A stretch of DNA of 50,022 nt from positions 1 through 50,022 of the forward strand of contig CANCEU010000017.1 of the NCBI GenBank assembly GCA_947375185.1, in the 5' to 3' direction. Numbering within the stretch: position 1 is the stretch's first letter; each line of letters opens with the position of its first letter. Positions 1 through 8,611 of the stretch are shown one piece after another. Below the pieces are notes generated by a model. That model ran no database searches, had not been told where the DNA came from, and worked only from the letters and a program-made list of their open reading frames with translations. The stretch comes from Chitinophagaceae bacterium. Lineage in GTDB: Bacteria > Bacteroidota > Bacteroidia > Chitinophagales > Chitinophagaceae. A program made the position numbers and the translations under genes.

Positions 1-237
1 ACAGTAGCACGTGAAAGAGCTATCATCATTGATACTATGAAAGAAGATCCTAAGATGGCAGGTAAGCCAGAAGAAATGATTGCAAAAATTGCCGAAGGTA
101 AAATTGCAGCATTCTTTAAGGAGCAAACTTTATTAGCACAGTCTTTTGTTAAGGACGGTTCTAAGACTGTTGGTGAACACGTTAAGAGCGTAGGTGACAT
201 TAAAGTTACTGAGTTCAAGCGTGTTGCATTGGGTTAA
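1..237 (+). CDS. tsf: Elongation factor Ts, C-terminal fragment
   Basis: The window opens inside this gene; 78 codons and a TAA stop are visible. The frame is open from base 1 (TVARERAIIIDTMKED...), so the ATG at 37 is internal. EF-Ts is the guanine nucleotide exchange factor that recycles EF-Tu during translation. The fragment carries the usual C-terminal pattern: a segment about peptides needing long residence (KPEEMIAKIAEGK), the FFKEQTLLAQSFVKD stretch and a short final strand ending VALG. Codons are of the highly expressed type (GGT, CGT, GTT). It is followed by hairpins and then pyrH, matching the widespread rpsB-tsf-pyrH order. Confidence is high for identity; the N-terminal part lies outside the window. 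Confidence 0.95.
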   Translation, partial: TVARERAIIIDTMKEDPKMAGKPEEMIAKIAEGKIAAFFKEQTLLAQSFVKDGSKTVGEHVKSVGDIKVTEFKRVALG

Positions 238-251
238 GAATTAAAAAATGT

Positions 252-278
252 AAAGAATTTAATTTTTTAATTCTTTTT
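252..278 (+). terminator. AT-rich hairpin after tsf
   Basis: AAAGAATT (252-259) and AATTCTTT (269-276) form a perfect 8-bp inverted repeat, followed by a short T run. The stem is weak, so it is at best an accessory terminator or a 3' end stabiliser for the tsf transcript. Confidence 0.3.
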
Positions 279-291
279 ATCATATGATTTT

Positions 292-320
292 TCAAAGCCC
301 CCCATAAACTGGGGCTTTGA
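292..320 (+). terminator. GC-rich hairpin after tsf
   Basis: TCAAAGCCCC (292-301) pairs perfectly with GGGGCTTTGA (311-320) around a 9-nt loop. No T run follows, so it may act as a transcript-end stabiliser or, read from the other strand, block antisense transcription. It is the second of three hairpins between tsf and pyrH. Confidence 0.5.
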
Positions 321-331
321 GTTATAAACTG

Positions 332-360
332 AAGGGGGCCTCAAAAAGGCTCCCTTTTTA
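332..360 (+). terminator. Rho-independent terminator after tsf
   Basis: AAGGGGGCC (332-340) pairs with GGCTCCCTT (348-356), with one G-T wobble and a 7-nt loop. The 3' arm runs straight into TTT, the classic intrinsic terminator form. It most likely ends the rpsB-tsf transcript before pyrH. Confidence 0.8.
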
Positions 361-449
361 TTTAGGTCAAATTAAGGTGTAGCCGTCCATATAAATCCAT
401 TAAATCCTTATTCAAAATTTGTATCTTGCAAGTACAAATTGAACCGAAT

Positions 450-1166
450 ATGGAGCCCAAATACAAACGCGTTTTATTAAAGTTATCAGGTGAAGCCTTG
501 TTAGGAAATGAAAGAACAGGCGATCCGTTTAACCCAAAAATCATTGAGCAATATGCCAATGAAATTAAAGAAGTAGTTGCTTTGGGTGTGCAAGTTGCGA
601 TTGTAATTGGTGGAGGAAATATTTACAGAGGCATGAATGAAGCAGATAGTGGTATTGAAAGAGCACATGGTGATTATATGGGTATGTTAGCAACTGTTAT
701 CAATGCAATGGCCATTCAGGCGATGTTAGAAAAAATTGGCGTGTATACGCGTTTACAATCTGCAATTAATATGGAACAAGTTGCTGAGCCATATATCAGA
801 AGGAAAGCATTAAGACATTTAGAAAAAGGACGTGTGGTAATATTTGGTGCTGGTACGGGTAATCCTTATTTCACAACTGATACTGCCGGTTCATTAAGAG
901 CGATTGAAATGAAAGCGGATGTTATTTTAAAAGGTACGAGAGTAGATGGTGTGTATGATGCTGATCCAGAAAAAAATCCAAATGCTAAAAAGTTTGAAAC
1001 TATTTCTTTTCAAGAGTGTATTTCAAAAAACTTGAAAGTAATGGATATGACTGCATTTACATTATGCATGGAAAATAAATTACCGATTATTGTATTTGAT
1101 ATGAACCAACCAGGTAATTTAATGAAGTTGGTTAAAGGAGATGCTGTAGGAACTTTAGTTGGATAG
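450..1166 (+). CDS. pyrH: UMP kinase (uridylate kinase)
   Basis: Cytoplasmic enzyme that converts UMP and ATP to UDP in pyrimidine nucleotide synthesis. The product is 238 residues, a normal length for bacterial UMP kinase of the amino acid kinase fold. Visible motifs are the N-terminal phosphate-binding [19 protein letters not shown], and the C-terminal [20 protein letters not shown] with the following VDGVYDADP. The ATG at 450 ([14 protein letters not shown]) is preferred over an upstream in-frame TTG at 426: the family starts just before the first strand, and TATCTTGC at 422-429 resembles a -7 promoter box. It follows tsf as in many bacteria, but frr, the frequent next gene, is absent; a TolC-like gene starts 19 bp downstream. 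Confidence 0.95.
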   Translation: MEPKYKRVLLKLSGEALLGNERTGDPFNPKIIEQYANEIKEVVALGVQVAIVIGGGNIYRGMNEADSGIERAHGDYMGMLATVINAMAIQAMLEKIGVYTRLQSAINMEQVAEPYIRRKALRHLEKGRVVIFGAGTGNPYFTTDTAGSLRAIEMKADVILKGTRVDGVYDADPEKNPNAKKFETISFQECISKNLKVMDMTAFTLCMENKLPIIVFDMNQPGNLMKLVKGDAVGTLVG

Positions 1167-1185
1167 GATAAATTAAAAAAAGAGT

Positions 1186-2502
1186 ATGCAAAAAATATTT
1201 TCTTCTATATTGGTAGTGGTGTTATTGGTGCAAGGTGTTCATGTAAATGCACAGCAAAAAATATCATTAAAAGATGCGATTGATGTAGCATTGAAAAACA
1301 ATTATGATATTAGATTAGTTCAAAACAATGCAGCTATTGCAAAAAACAATAATGATTATGGTGTTGCGGGGGCATTGCCTACTGTTTCTGCTACTGGAAA
1401 TGAAAATAAAACCTCAAGTACTTTAGAGCAGCAATACACCGACCCTTCACGTAATACTACAAAGTCGGGAGTGGACGGAACAACAGTGACAGCGGGACTT
1501 ACGGCATCTGTTGTTTTATTTAATGGATATAGAATTCAAACAACTAAAGAAAGATTAGCAGCACTTGAAAACCAAACAAACACTTTGTTAAAAGCGCAAA
1601 TTCAAAATACGATTGCAACCGTAATGCAACAGTATTATAACATTGTACGTCAGCAAGTTTATTTAGGCACGATACAAAAATCAATTGACGCAAGTCAACA
1701 GCGATTAGACATAGTTGTAGCTAAGCAAAAAATTGGAGTTGCCAACGAAGCTGATTTTTTGCAGTCAAGTTTAGATCTTAACGCATTAATTCAAGCAAAA
1801 GAAAATCAGTTGCTAGTTATAAATCAAGCTAAAGAAGATTTATTAAACACCATGGCTGTGCTTTCAAAAGCAGAAGATAATGAATTTACAGATACAAGTT
1901 TATTAGTTGATAAGACATTAGTATACAATGATATTCAAGAAAAATGTTTTCAAAATCCAGCATTGCAAAGTGCTAACCAGCAAATAAAAATTAACCAGTT
2001 AATTGAAAAAGAAACACGTGCATTAATGTACCCAACATTAAGGGCAAACACTGGATACAATTTTAATAGTAGTAAGTCAGCTGCAGGATTTAGTTTATTA
2101 AATGAAACTTATGGTCCTTATGTTGGATTGAACTTGTCTATTCCAATTTATGCGGGCGGTGCTTCAAAAAAGAACTATAAGAATGCAAAAATTAATACTG
2201 AATCAGCAAATTGGCAATATCATAGTATGCTTGAGGATATGTTTACTAATACAGCAAAAACATTTCAGTCTTATCAAACAAGTGTAAAGCAGTTATCGAC
2301 CGAAGAGCAGAACTATCAAATGTCGCAAGCCTTATTAAATTTAGTTATGCAAAAATTTCAATTAGGTCAAGCTACTATTGTGGATGTGAAACAAGCTCAA
2401 CAAAGTTTTGAAACGGCTGGCTTTAGATTGGTAAGTTTATTGTATACTGCAAAAATTGCAGAGGTTGAATTAAAGCGTTTATCAAATCAATTAGCATTCT
2501 AA
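1186..2502 (+). CDS. TolC-family outer membrane protein
   Basis: Outer-membrane channel protein of the TolC/OEP family, 438 residues. It has a signal peptide ending near residue 22 (hydrophobic VVVLLVQGV, then NAQQ). Two internally similar halves follow, rich in Ala, Gln and Asn, with long helices typical of TolC tunnel segments. The pattern YTDPSRNTT...VTAGLTASVVLFNG in the first half and YVGLNLSIPIYAGG in the second are the beta-barrel strands with the usual L(F/Y)(N/A)G turn. No pump or adaptor gene lies next to it; it sits between pyrH (19 bp) and galK (15 bp), so it may be read from the pyrH promoter. Its export partner is unknown. It differs from the TolC of the RND operon at 8612-9949. 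Confidence 0.85.
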   Translation: MQKIFSSILVVVLLVQGVHVNAQQKISLKDAIDVALKNNYDIRLVQNNAAIAKNNNDYGVAGALPTVSATGNENKTSSTLEQQYTDPSRNTTKSGVDGTTVTAGLTASVVLFNGYRIQTTKERLAALENQTNTLLKAQIQNTIATVMQQYYNIVRQQVYLGTIQKSIDASQQRLDIVVAKQKIGVANEADFLQSSLDLNALIQAKENQLLVINQAKEDLLNTMAVLSKAEDNEFTDTSLLVDKTLVYNDIQEKCFQNPALQSANQQIKINQLIEKETRALMYPTLRANTGYNFNSSKSAAGFSLLNETYGPYVGLNLSIPIYAGGASKKNYKNAKINTESANWQYHSMLEDMFTNTAKTFQSYQTSVKQLSTEEQNYQMSQALLNLVMQKFQLGQATIVDVKQAQQSFETAGFRLVSLLYTAKIAEVELKRLSNQLAF

Positions 2503-2517
2503 TATTTGTACATATAA

Positions 2518-3627
2518 ATGCAATCAATAATTGTAAAGGCGCCAGGAAGAATTAATTTAATTGGTGAACATACCGATTACAATAATGGATTTGTATTACC
2601 TGCTGCAATTCAGCAAGCGGCAATTGTATCTATTTCAAAGCGCACAGACAATCAAATTCATTTAACTGCAGTTGATATTCCGGATGAACTCATTATTGAA
2701 TCATTCCATAATTTAAGTGTTAGTGAAAAACAATGGGCTAATTATGTAATAGGAGTGGTGGCTCAAATTATTCAAAAGTTTCCATTACCCTCGGGGTTTA
2801 ATTTAGCAGTTACAAGTGATATACCTATTGGTGCAGGCTTATCCAGCTCAGCAGCTATTGAATGTGCTGTTGCATTTGGCATCAATGAATTATTTTCACT
2901 AGGTATCGATAAAATGGAATTGGCAAATATGGCACAAAAAGCAGAACATGAATTTGCCGGCGTGCAGTGCGGTATCATGGATCAATTTGCAAGCTTATTT
3001 GGAAAAAAAGACCATGTTATTTTGTTGGATTGTCAAACTATGGAATACCATTACTTCCCATTATTACTTGAGGGTTATCAAATTATTTTATTTGATACTG
3101 GTATTAAACATGAGTTGGCAAGTAGTGAATATAATATAAGAAGAAAGGAATGCGAGCAGGGTGTTGCATTGATGCAATTAAAATATCCAACTATATCAAG
3201 TTTAAGAGATGCTACTATTGAAATACTTGATGAATGTGTGGATAGTAAGGAACACCCAATTGTTTATAATAGATGTCGATATGTAATTGAAGAAATTGTG
3301 CGTACTAAAAATGCTTGTGTAGACTTACAAAATAATGATCTTGTTGCATTCGGAAATAAAATGTTCGACACACATGAGGGCTTATCCAATATGTATGATG
3401 TGAGCTGTCCTGAATTAGACCTATTAGTGGATTTAGTTAAAAATAACGATTCGGTAGTTGGTGCAAGGATGATGGGAGGTGGATTTGGCGGGTGTACTAT
3501 TAATATTGTAAAATCGGCATTTACAGCACAAACCATCCATGAAATAAAAATGGCTTTTTATGAAAAAATGGGAATAACTATAAACCATTATTTGGTAAGT
3601 ATTGAGGATGGAGCAATTGTTTTATAA
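2518..3627 (+). CDS. galK: Galactokinase
   Basis: Cytoplasmic GHMP-family kinase that phosphorylates galactose at C1, the first committed Leloir step. The 369 residues match the usual length. Residues 10-24 hold the galactokinase signature GRINLIGEHTDYNNG, residues 101-112 the ATP-binding loop DIPIGAGLSSSA, and residues 318-326 the third GHMP motif RMMGGGFGG. Asp155 in GIMDQFASL is the expected catalytic base. The start ATG lies 15 bp after the TolC-like gene. No galT, galE or galactose transporter is nearby, so the enzyme's pathway partners must be elsewhere. A strong palindromic terminator follows. Confidence 0.95.
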   Translation: MQSIIVKAPGRINLIGEHTDYNNGFVLPAAIQQAAIVSISKRTDNQIHLTAVDIPDELIIESFHNLSVSEKQWANYVIGVVAQIIQKFPLPSGFNLAVTSDIPIGAGLSSSAAIECAVAFGINELFSLGIDKMELANMAQKAEHEFAGVQCGIMDQFASLFGKKDHVILLDCQTMEYHYFPLLLEGYQIILFDTGIKHELASSEYNIRRKECEQGVALMQLKYPTISSLRDATIEILDECVDSKEHPIVYNRCRYVIEEIVRTKNACVDLQNNDLVAFGNKMFDTHEGLSNMYDVSCPELDLLVDLVKNNDSVVGARMMGGGFGGCTINIVKSAFTAQTIHEIKMAFYEKMGITINHYLVSIEDGAIVL

Positions 3628-3648
3628 TTTAATGTAGAACTTTATACA

Positions 3649-3686
3649 ATCAAAAAAGCCCTTGAAATTTCAAGGGCTTTTTTGAT
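3649..3686. terminator. Bidirectional terminator, 38-bp perfect palindrome
   Basis: Bases 3649-3667 are exactly complementary to 3668-3686: an A-run, the core AAGCCCTTG, a central AAATTT, and the mirror image ending in a T-run. In RNA it forms a GC-cored hairpin followed by T6 on either strand. It sits between convergent galK (plus) and the RND pump gene (minus) and should end both transcripts. Confidence 0.88.
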
Positions 3687-3702
3687 ATCAATGTTGAATT
3701 AA

Positions 3703-6700
3703 TTAATACCAAGATTCATTGATGGTAGTATCTCCATTCGCATTATTATTAGCCACTCTACGTTTTACATTTTTCTTATGTAAATAAACAGTAACAAAAA
3801 TTAATGGAATAAACATGAAAGTCAATGGAGGTATACCTAAGAAGCTAATCCATTTACCACCAAAATGACGACGCATTGGGCGTTTTAATCGCTCTGCTAT
3901 AATATACATTCCTGGTACAATAAATAAAGTCATAAAGAAAGCAAATGCTAAACCAAATATAATAGTCCAACTTAAAGGCTTCCAGAATGCAGCATTATCA
4001 CCACCAAAAAAGATATGAGGATTCAATTCACTGAATAAAGTCACGAAATTAATATTGAATCCAACTGCAATTGGAATAAATCCAAGTATTGCAGCTAATG
4101 CAGTAAGCAATACAGGAATAATTCTTGTTTTACCAGCTTGAATAACGGCCTCTCTTGTTTTCATGCCTCTTGCTCTTAACTCATCGGCAAATTCAATTAC
4201 AAGGATACCGTTTTTCACTACAATACCAGCTAGTCCCACAATACCCAATCCAGTCATTACGCCTGATAATTTCATTCCGAAAATAGAAATACCTAAGAAT
4301 ACTCCAATGATACTAAATAGGATTTCTGTCAAAATGATAACCGATTTAGAAACCGAATTGAATTGTAATACCAATGTAAATAATATCAACATTAAAGCAA
4401 TCACCAAGGCTTTTCCAAGGAAGCTAACAGTTTCTAATTGTTGTTGGTTCTCTCCAGTTTGTTGTACCGAAACGCCATCTGCAATGCCCTTAAAATTACT
4501 AATGTACTGTGCAATCACTACATTCACTGCTGCTGGATTATATCCTTGATTTGTAAGTACATTACTTCTTAACTGAATTTGTCTTTTTTGATTTTTTCTT
4601 TTAACACTACCTAAAGTGTTTGTCGGTTCTACTTTCACAAGTGAGCTAATTGGAATATTTTTAACCATTCCGCCTGCAGCCATATCTCGGAAAGAAATAC
4701 GCATATTTAATAAATCCACTAAGTTATTTCTTTGTGTCTCTTCGTTTCTTAATTGAATTTTATATTCGTCCTTACCATCTTTTATTTTAGAAACTTCTTT
4801 TCCAAACAAAGCGGTACGAATTTGCATTCCTACTTGTGCACTAGAAACACCTTCAATCAAAGCTCTATCTCGATCAATAGTTAATGTTAATTCTGGATTT
4901 TGTAAATCCACATCCATTTTTAATTCTTCAATACCAGGAATTTGTGCAGCGTCTAAATAGTTTTTCAATCCAACTGAAGTTTTGATTAATTTATCAAAAT
5001 CATCTCCTTGAATTTCAATGTTTACAGGAGGCTCAGTTGGAGGACCACTTGATTCTTGGGTAACGGTGATTTCAGATCCAGGAACACCTTTCATTTCCTT
5101 ACGAATCGCATCTAAGTATGGTTTGGTTGATTTGCCATCACGCTTTTCGAATTCAACAAAGTTCACTTGAACACGACCTAGTTCAGTACGTGTACTTCTG
5201 TCACCAGTCATTGGATCACCAGCACCTACGGCAACATTAGAAATAATACTTTCAACCAATGGATTTTTCTTACCATTTTCAATACCCAATACCTTGTTTA
5301 CTTTATGCTCTAAAACCTTGGTAACCGAATCGGTATAATCCACTTGTGTACCAGTAGGTAGTTTTAAGTAAACATAAATTTGATTAGGATCGCCAACTGG
5401 GAAAAATTCAATACCCACTCTACCACTACCAATATTTAAACCTAAAAGCACCACCGAAAAAATGAGTAAAACAAAAGTTCCAATTAATAATTTAACGGGT
5501 CTCCATCCACTTAATGCTCTTCTTAAAATTCTTTCGTAGGTATCCATTAATTTAGGAAGGACTGTTTCTTGAAAATGTTCAATTGCATCTTGAATGAAAA
5601 ATTTATTAGCCACTACTAAGATCATGAAGAAAATTAATAGGTTACCCAAAAAGGTTGCACCCATTAAATCCAATACAACTCCTGCAGCAATTGGAATCCA
5701 GAAATTTCTCTTTTTGAATATGGCAGATTTTGGTTCATCTGATTTTGTTTCCTCGTGGTTCATAAAGTCCACTGCAAAAACAGGGTTCATAATAAATGCA
5801 ACTATCAAGGAAGCTGCTAATGTAAAAATTAACATAGCAGGTAAGTACACCATGAATTTACCAATAATACCAGGCCAAAATAATAATGGGAAGAATGGAG
5901 CAAGCGTAGTTACTGTACCAGCAAGCACTGGAACAAATACTTCACCAGCAGCCATTTTAGCCGAAGTCGTTGCTGTTAATTTTCCTTTACCTTGTACAAA
6001 TATGCGGTGCGTGTTTTCGATAACCACAATGGCATCATCCACAATGATACCTAAACCAAACAATAAGGCAAACAATACCATAAAGTTTAAAGTAATATGC
6101 GTGCCTACCACCAAGTCACCTGCTGGTAAAAATACAAACGCAACAAACATACTTAAAGGAACAGATAATGCCACAAAGAATGCGTTGGTAACACCCATAA
6201 AGAACATTAACACAATGAGTACTAAAATAAATCCAATTACAATAGAGTTCACTAAGTCAGTAAATGAAGATTTTGTTCTGATACTTTGATCACCCGAAAT
6301 CACTGCTTTAACATCTTTTGGTAAATCTGTTTTTTCAGCTTCTTCCACAATTTTCTTAACTGCATCCGAAGTTTCAATTAAATTTTCACCACTACGTTTA
6401 ATGATATTTAATGTCAACACGTTTTTGCCATCTAATCGTGCAAAGCTTTCATTGTTTTTGACAGTATCTTTTATTTTAGCAACATCTTTTAAATAGATAG
6501 GTGCGCCATTTGTATTACGTACAATAATATTTGCAATATCATTTGCTGATTTTAATTGGCCTTTTAATTGAAGGTTACGATTCATATTGCCTACTTCCAA
6601 TAAGCCACCTGACAAGTCTAGGTTTTCTCTTTGTATCGCATAAGTGATATCATCAAATGTGATACCAGCACTTTGTAAACGATAGTTGTCAACATTAATT

Positions 6701-7296
6701 TGAAACTCTCTTTCCGGAGCTCCAACTAAATCAACTCTATTAATTTGAGAAACGCTTTCTAACTTATCTTTTAAATCATCAGCATATTTTTTAAGTTGAA
6801 CTAAATTATAGTTACCGCTTAAATTTACATACATGATAGGTTGTTCACTAAAATTTACTTCAATAACCCTAGGTTGTTGTGTAAGATCATTTGGTAAATC
6901 AGATTTTGCTTTATCTACCGCATCTTTCACTTTTTGAAGTGCGATATCAGGCTTAACATCAGTACTAAATTCAACAGTGATAGCCGAGAAATCTTGTTGT
7001 GAAACCGAACTGAATTTATTTATTTTAACGCCACTAATACTTTTGATTTGTTTTTCTAAAGGACGTGTAACTAAATTTTCTATATCTTTTGGAGAGTTTC
7101 CTACGTAAATGGTTTGAACATACATAGTAGGAATAACAATCTCAGGAAATTGCTCTTTAGGTAGGGTAAGAAATTGATAAATACCTCCAAGACTAATAAA
7201 CAACATCACCAAATAGATGGATGTTTTATTAGTGATACTCCATGAGGTGGGTTTAAATTCCTTAAACTTCTCTTTTATTTTATGAATTGTCGACAT
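3703..7296 (-). CDS. RND efflux transporter permease (HAE1/AcrB-type)
   Basis: Inner-membrane proton-driven pump of a tripartite efflux system, 1197 residues against roughly 1040 for AcrB. The N-terminal TM helix (about 28-46) is followed by porter domains, TM2-6 (about 345-510), TM7 (603-625) and the second porter half. The proton-relay residues are present: Asp420-Asp421 in GIIVDDAIVVIENTHRI (TM4) and Lys1028 in GIVVKNGILVIEFADE (TM10). An extra charged linker and one or two hydrophobic segments (about 531-567) sit between TM6 and TM7, and an extra hydrophobic segment (about 1150-1171) follows the usual last helix. It is the last gene of the tetR-tolC-adaptor-pump operon, 30 bp after the adaptor. 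Substrate is not predictable from sequence. Confidence 0.95.
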   Translation of the reverse strand: MSTIHKIKEKFKEFKPTSWSITNKTSIYLVMLFISLGGIYQFLTLPKEQFPEIVIPTMYVQTIYVGNSPKDIENLVTRPLEKQIKSISGVKINKFSSVSQQDFSAITVEFSTDVKPDIALQKVKDAVDKAKSDLPNDLTQQPRVIEVNFSEQPIMYVNLSGNYNLVQLKKYADDLKDKLESVSQINRVDLVGAPEREFQINVDNYRLQSAGITFDDITYAIQRENLDLSGGLLEVGNMNRNLQLKGQLKSANDIANIIVRNTNGAPIYLKDVAKIKDTVKNNESFARLDGKNVLTLNIIKRSGENLIETSDAVKKIVEEAEKTDLPKDVKAVISGDQSIRTKSSFTDLVNSIVIGFILVLIVLMFFMGVTNAFFVALSVPLSMFVAFVFLPAGDLVVGTHITLNFMVLFALLFGLGIIVDDAIVVIENTHRIFVQGKGKLTATTSAKMAAGEVFVPVLAGTVTTLAPFFPLLFWPGIIGKFMVYLPAMLIFTLAASLIVAFIMNPVFAVDFMNHEETKSDEPKSAIFKKRNFWIPIAAGVVLDLMGATFLGNLLIFFMILVVANKFFIQDAIEHFQETVLPKLMDTYERILRRALSGWRPVKLLIGTFVLLIFSVVLLGLNIGSGRVGIEFFPVGDPNQIYVYLKLPTGTQVDYTDSVTKVLEHKVNKVLGIENGKKNPLVESIISNVAVGAGDPMTGDRSTRTELGRVQVNFVEFEKRDGKSTKPYLDAIRKEMKGVPGSEITVTQESSGPPTEPPVNIEIQGDDFDKLIKTSVGLKNYLDAAQIPGIEELKMDVDLQNPELTLTIDRDRALIEGVSSAQVGMQIRTALFGKEVSKIKDGKDEYKIQLRNEETQRNNLVDLLNMRISFRDMAAGGMVKNIPISSLVKVEPTNTLGSVKRKNQKRQIQLRSNVLTNQGYNPAAVNVVIAQYISNFKGIADGVSVQQTGENQQQLETVSFLGKALVIALMLILFTLVLQFNSVSKSVIILTEILFSIIGVFLGISIFGMKLSGVMTGLGIVGLAGIVVKNGILVIEFADELRARGMKTREAVIQAGKTRIIPVLLTALAAILGFIPIAVGFNINFVTLFSELNPHIFFGGDNAAFWKPLSWTIIFGLAFAFFMTLFIVPGMYIIAERLKRPMRRHFGGKWISFLGIPPLTFMFIPLIFVTVYLHKKNVKRRVANNNANGDTTINESWY

Positions 7297-7326
7297 GTGG
7301 ACAGATTGTATTAATGTTTATGAAAA

Positions 7327-8496
7327 TTATTTTTGAGCAGTTGTGATAGATTGACCATCATATAAAGATTGGTAACCTTCTGTAATTATTGAATCACCTG
7401 TAACTAATCCAGATAATACTTCGATATTGTTACCATAAAATTCGCCTACAGTGATTATTTTTTTACGAGCTACTAATTTTCCATTTTCACTTACAGCTAC
7501 ATAAATGAATTTATTTTTTTCATCATTTTGTAGCAAATTCACTGGCACACTAATTGCGTTAGGCTTTGAGTAATCTTTTATTTTTACTTGAGCCAATTGA
7601 TTAGGTCTAAAGCTATTATCGATTGGTAATTTAGTTTCAATAAAAAAGCTTCTGCTTAAAGGATCAATAACATTGCCTAAAACATTTACTTTAGCAGCTA
7701 AGTTTTTTTGAGCATCAGGGAAAAATAAATTTACATCAGTACCTACTTTTACTTTTCCTGCATAGTTTTCAGGAACCTGTGCAGTAATTTTTAAATGAGT
7801 AGTATTGACAATTTTGATTTGTCCAGGTCCTTGAAAAAATTCACCAACTTTAACATTTACTTCTTCCGCAACCCCATCTACATCACTATAAATACTTGTA
7901 AAGGCTAATTGATCTTTAGCCATGCCTAATTGTTCGGTAGCAGCTTTTAATTGACTTGCACTAGCATCCGCATTTGTTTTTGCGGTCATCAATTGAATTT
8001 CACTTCCAATATTTTGCTCCCATAAATTCTTTTGTTTTTCATAAACTGCTTTAGCTAATGCCGCTTGTGCTTTAATAGTTTCAATATTTTGTGCAGCAGC
8101 AGCAGCGCTTTGTTTAATTAAGCTATTGTCTAATTGTAATAATAATTGACCTTTCTTAACCAAGTCGCCTCTTTTAATAAATAATTGTTTCACTTGACCA
8201 CCACCGGCACGAGGTGTTACATAAGAAACACTTTCAGACTCTATTTTTCCTTGTAATTCAATAAAGTGTGTAAACTCTTGATTCACGATTGGAGTAACTG
8301 TTACTAAAACTGATTTTACATTATCGGCTCCACCAATTTCTTTTTCAAGAGAAGCAATTTTAGCATTAATATCTAATGCTTGCTTTTTTAAATCAGCCAA
8401 TGATTTCTTTTTTGCATCAATAGTATTGTTGCCACTTCCGCAGGCTACTGCGATCATTATTAGGCTAATTGTAAATAATTTTAAACTATGTTTCAT
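7327..8496 (-). CDS. RND periplasmic adaptor lipoprotein (MFP family)
   Basis: Membrane-fusion protein linking the RND pump at 3703-7296 to the TolC channel at 8612-9949. The ATG at 8496 gives a 389-residue protein beginning with a lipoprotein signal peptide whose lipobox AVAC puts the lipidated cysteine at residue 19. A longer reading from 8541 would bury the signal peptide and is rejected. After a short coiled segment come the lipoyl half-motifs (GGGQVKQLFIKRGDLVKKGQLLLQ split around an alpha-hairpin rich in Ala, Gln and Lys), then FTSIYSDVDGVAEEVNVKVGEFF, beta-barrel and membrane-proximal domains ending in GDSIITEGYQSLYDGQ. The 115-bp leader after tolC holds a duplicated short sequence. 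Confidence 0.93.
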   Translation of the reverse strand: MKHSLKLFTISLIMIAVACGSGNNTIDAKKKSLADLKKQALDINAKIASLEKEIGGADNVKSVLVTVTPIVNQEFTHFIELQGKIESESVSYVTPRAGGGQVKQLFIKRGDLVKKGQLLLQLDNSLIKQSAAAAAQNIETIKAQAALAKAVYEKQKNLWEQNIGSEIQLMTAKTNADASASQLKAATEQLGMAKDQLAFTSIYSDVDGVAEEVNVKVGEFFQGPGQIKIVNTTHLKITAQVPENYAGKVKVGTDVNLFFPDAQKNLAAKVNVLGNVIDPLSRSFFIETKLPIDNSFRPNQLAQVKIKDYSKPNAISVPVNLLQNDEKNKFIYVAVSENGKLVARKKIITVGEFYGNNIEVLSGLVTGDSIITEGYQSLYDGQSITTAQK

Positions 8497-8551
8497 TTGT
8501 ATATATTTTATTATTTGTGTTATTTTTTCTGTTTTAATCAAAAAGTAAAGA

Positions 8552-8599
8552 TTTCTTTTACATCAGGCGCATTTAGTTTTCTTTTACATCAGGCGCATT
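8552..8599 (-). repeat. Two direct repeats, each carrying the micro-ORF MRLM-stop
   Basis: A 22-bp sequence occurs at 8552-8573 and, identically, at 8578-8599 (26-bp period). On the minus strand, the sense strand of the efflux operon, each copy contains ATGCGCCTGATGTAA, a five-codon reading frame Met-Arg-Leu-Met-stop. The copies lie between the tolC stop codon and the adaptor start. A GC-rich hairpin (8591-8606, AGGCGC/GCGCCT with a 4-nt loop) covers the ATG of the first copy in the sense direction. Function is unknown; a chance duplication is possible. Confidence 0.7.
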
Positions 8600-8611
8600 C
8601 GCGCCTTCTTC

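Noticed and set aside
426..449. Upstream TTG start adding eight residues to UMP kinase
   Set aside because: The extension overlaps a promoter-like TATCTTGC, and family members begin at the ATG at 450.
5594..6289. 231-codon plus-strand frame inside the RND pump gene
   Set aside because: Antisense shadow of a strongly conserved gene; composition rich in Asn, Thr and Lys with no domain or start context.
8497..8541. Longer N-terminus for the efflux adaptor
   Set aside because: It would place 15 polar residues before a clear lipoprotein signal peptide with lipobox AVAC.
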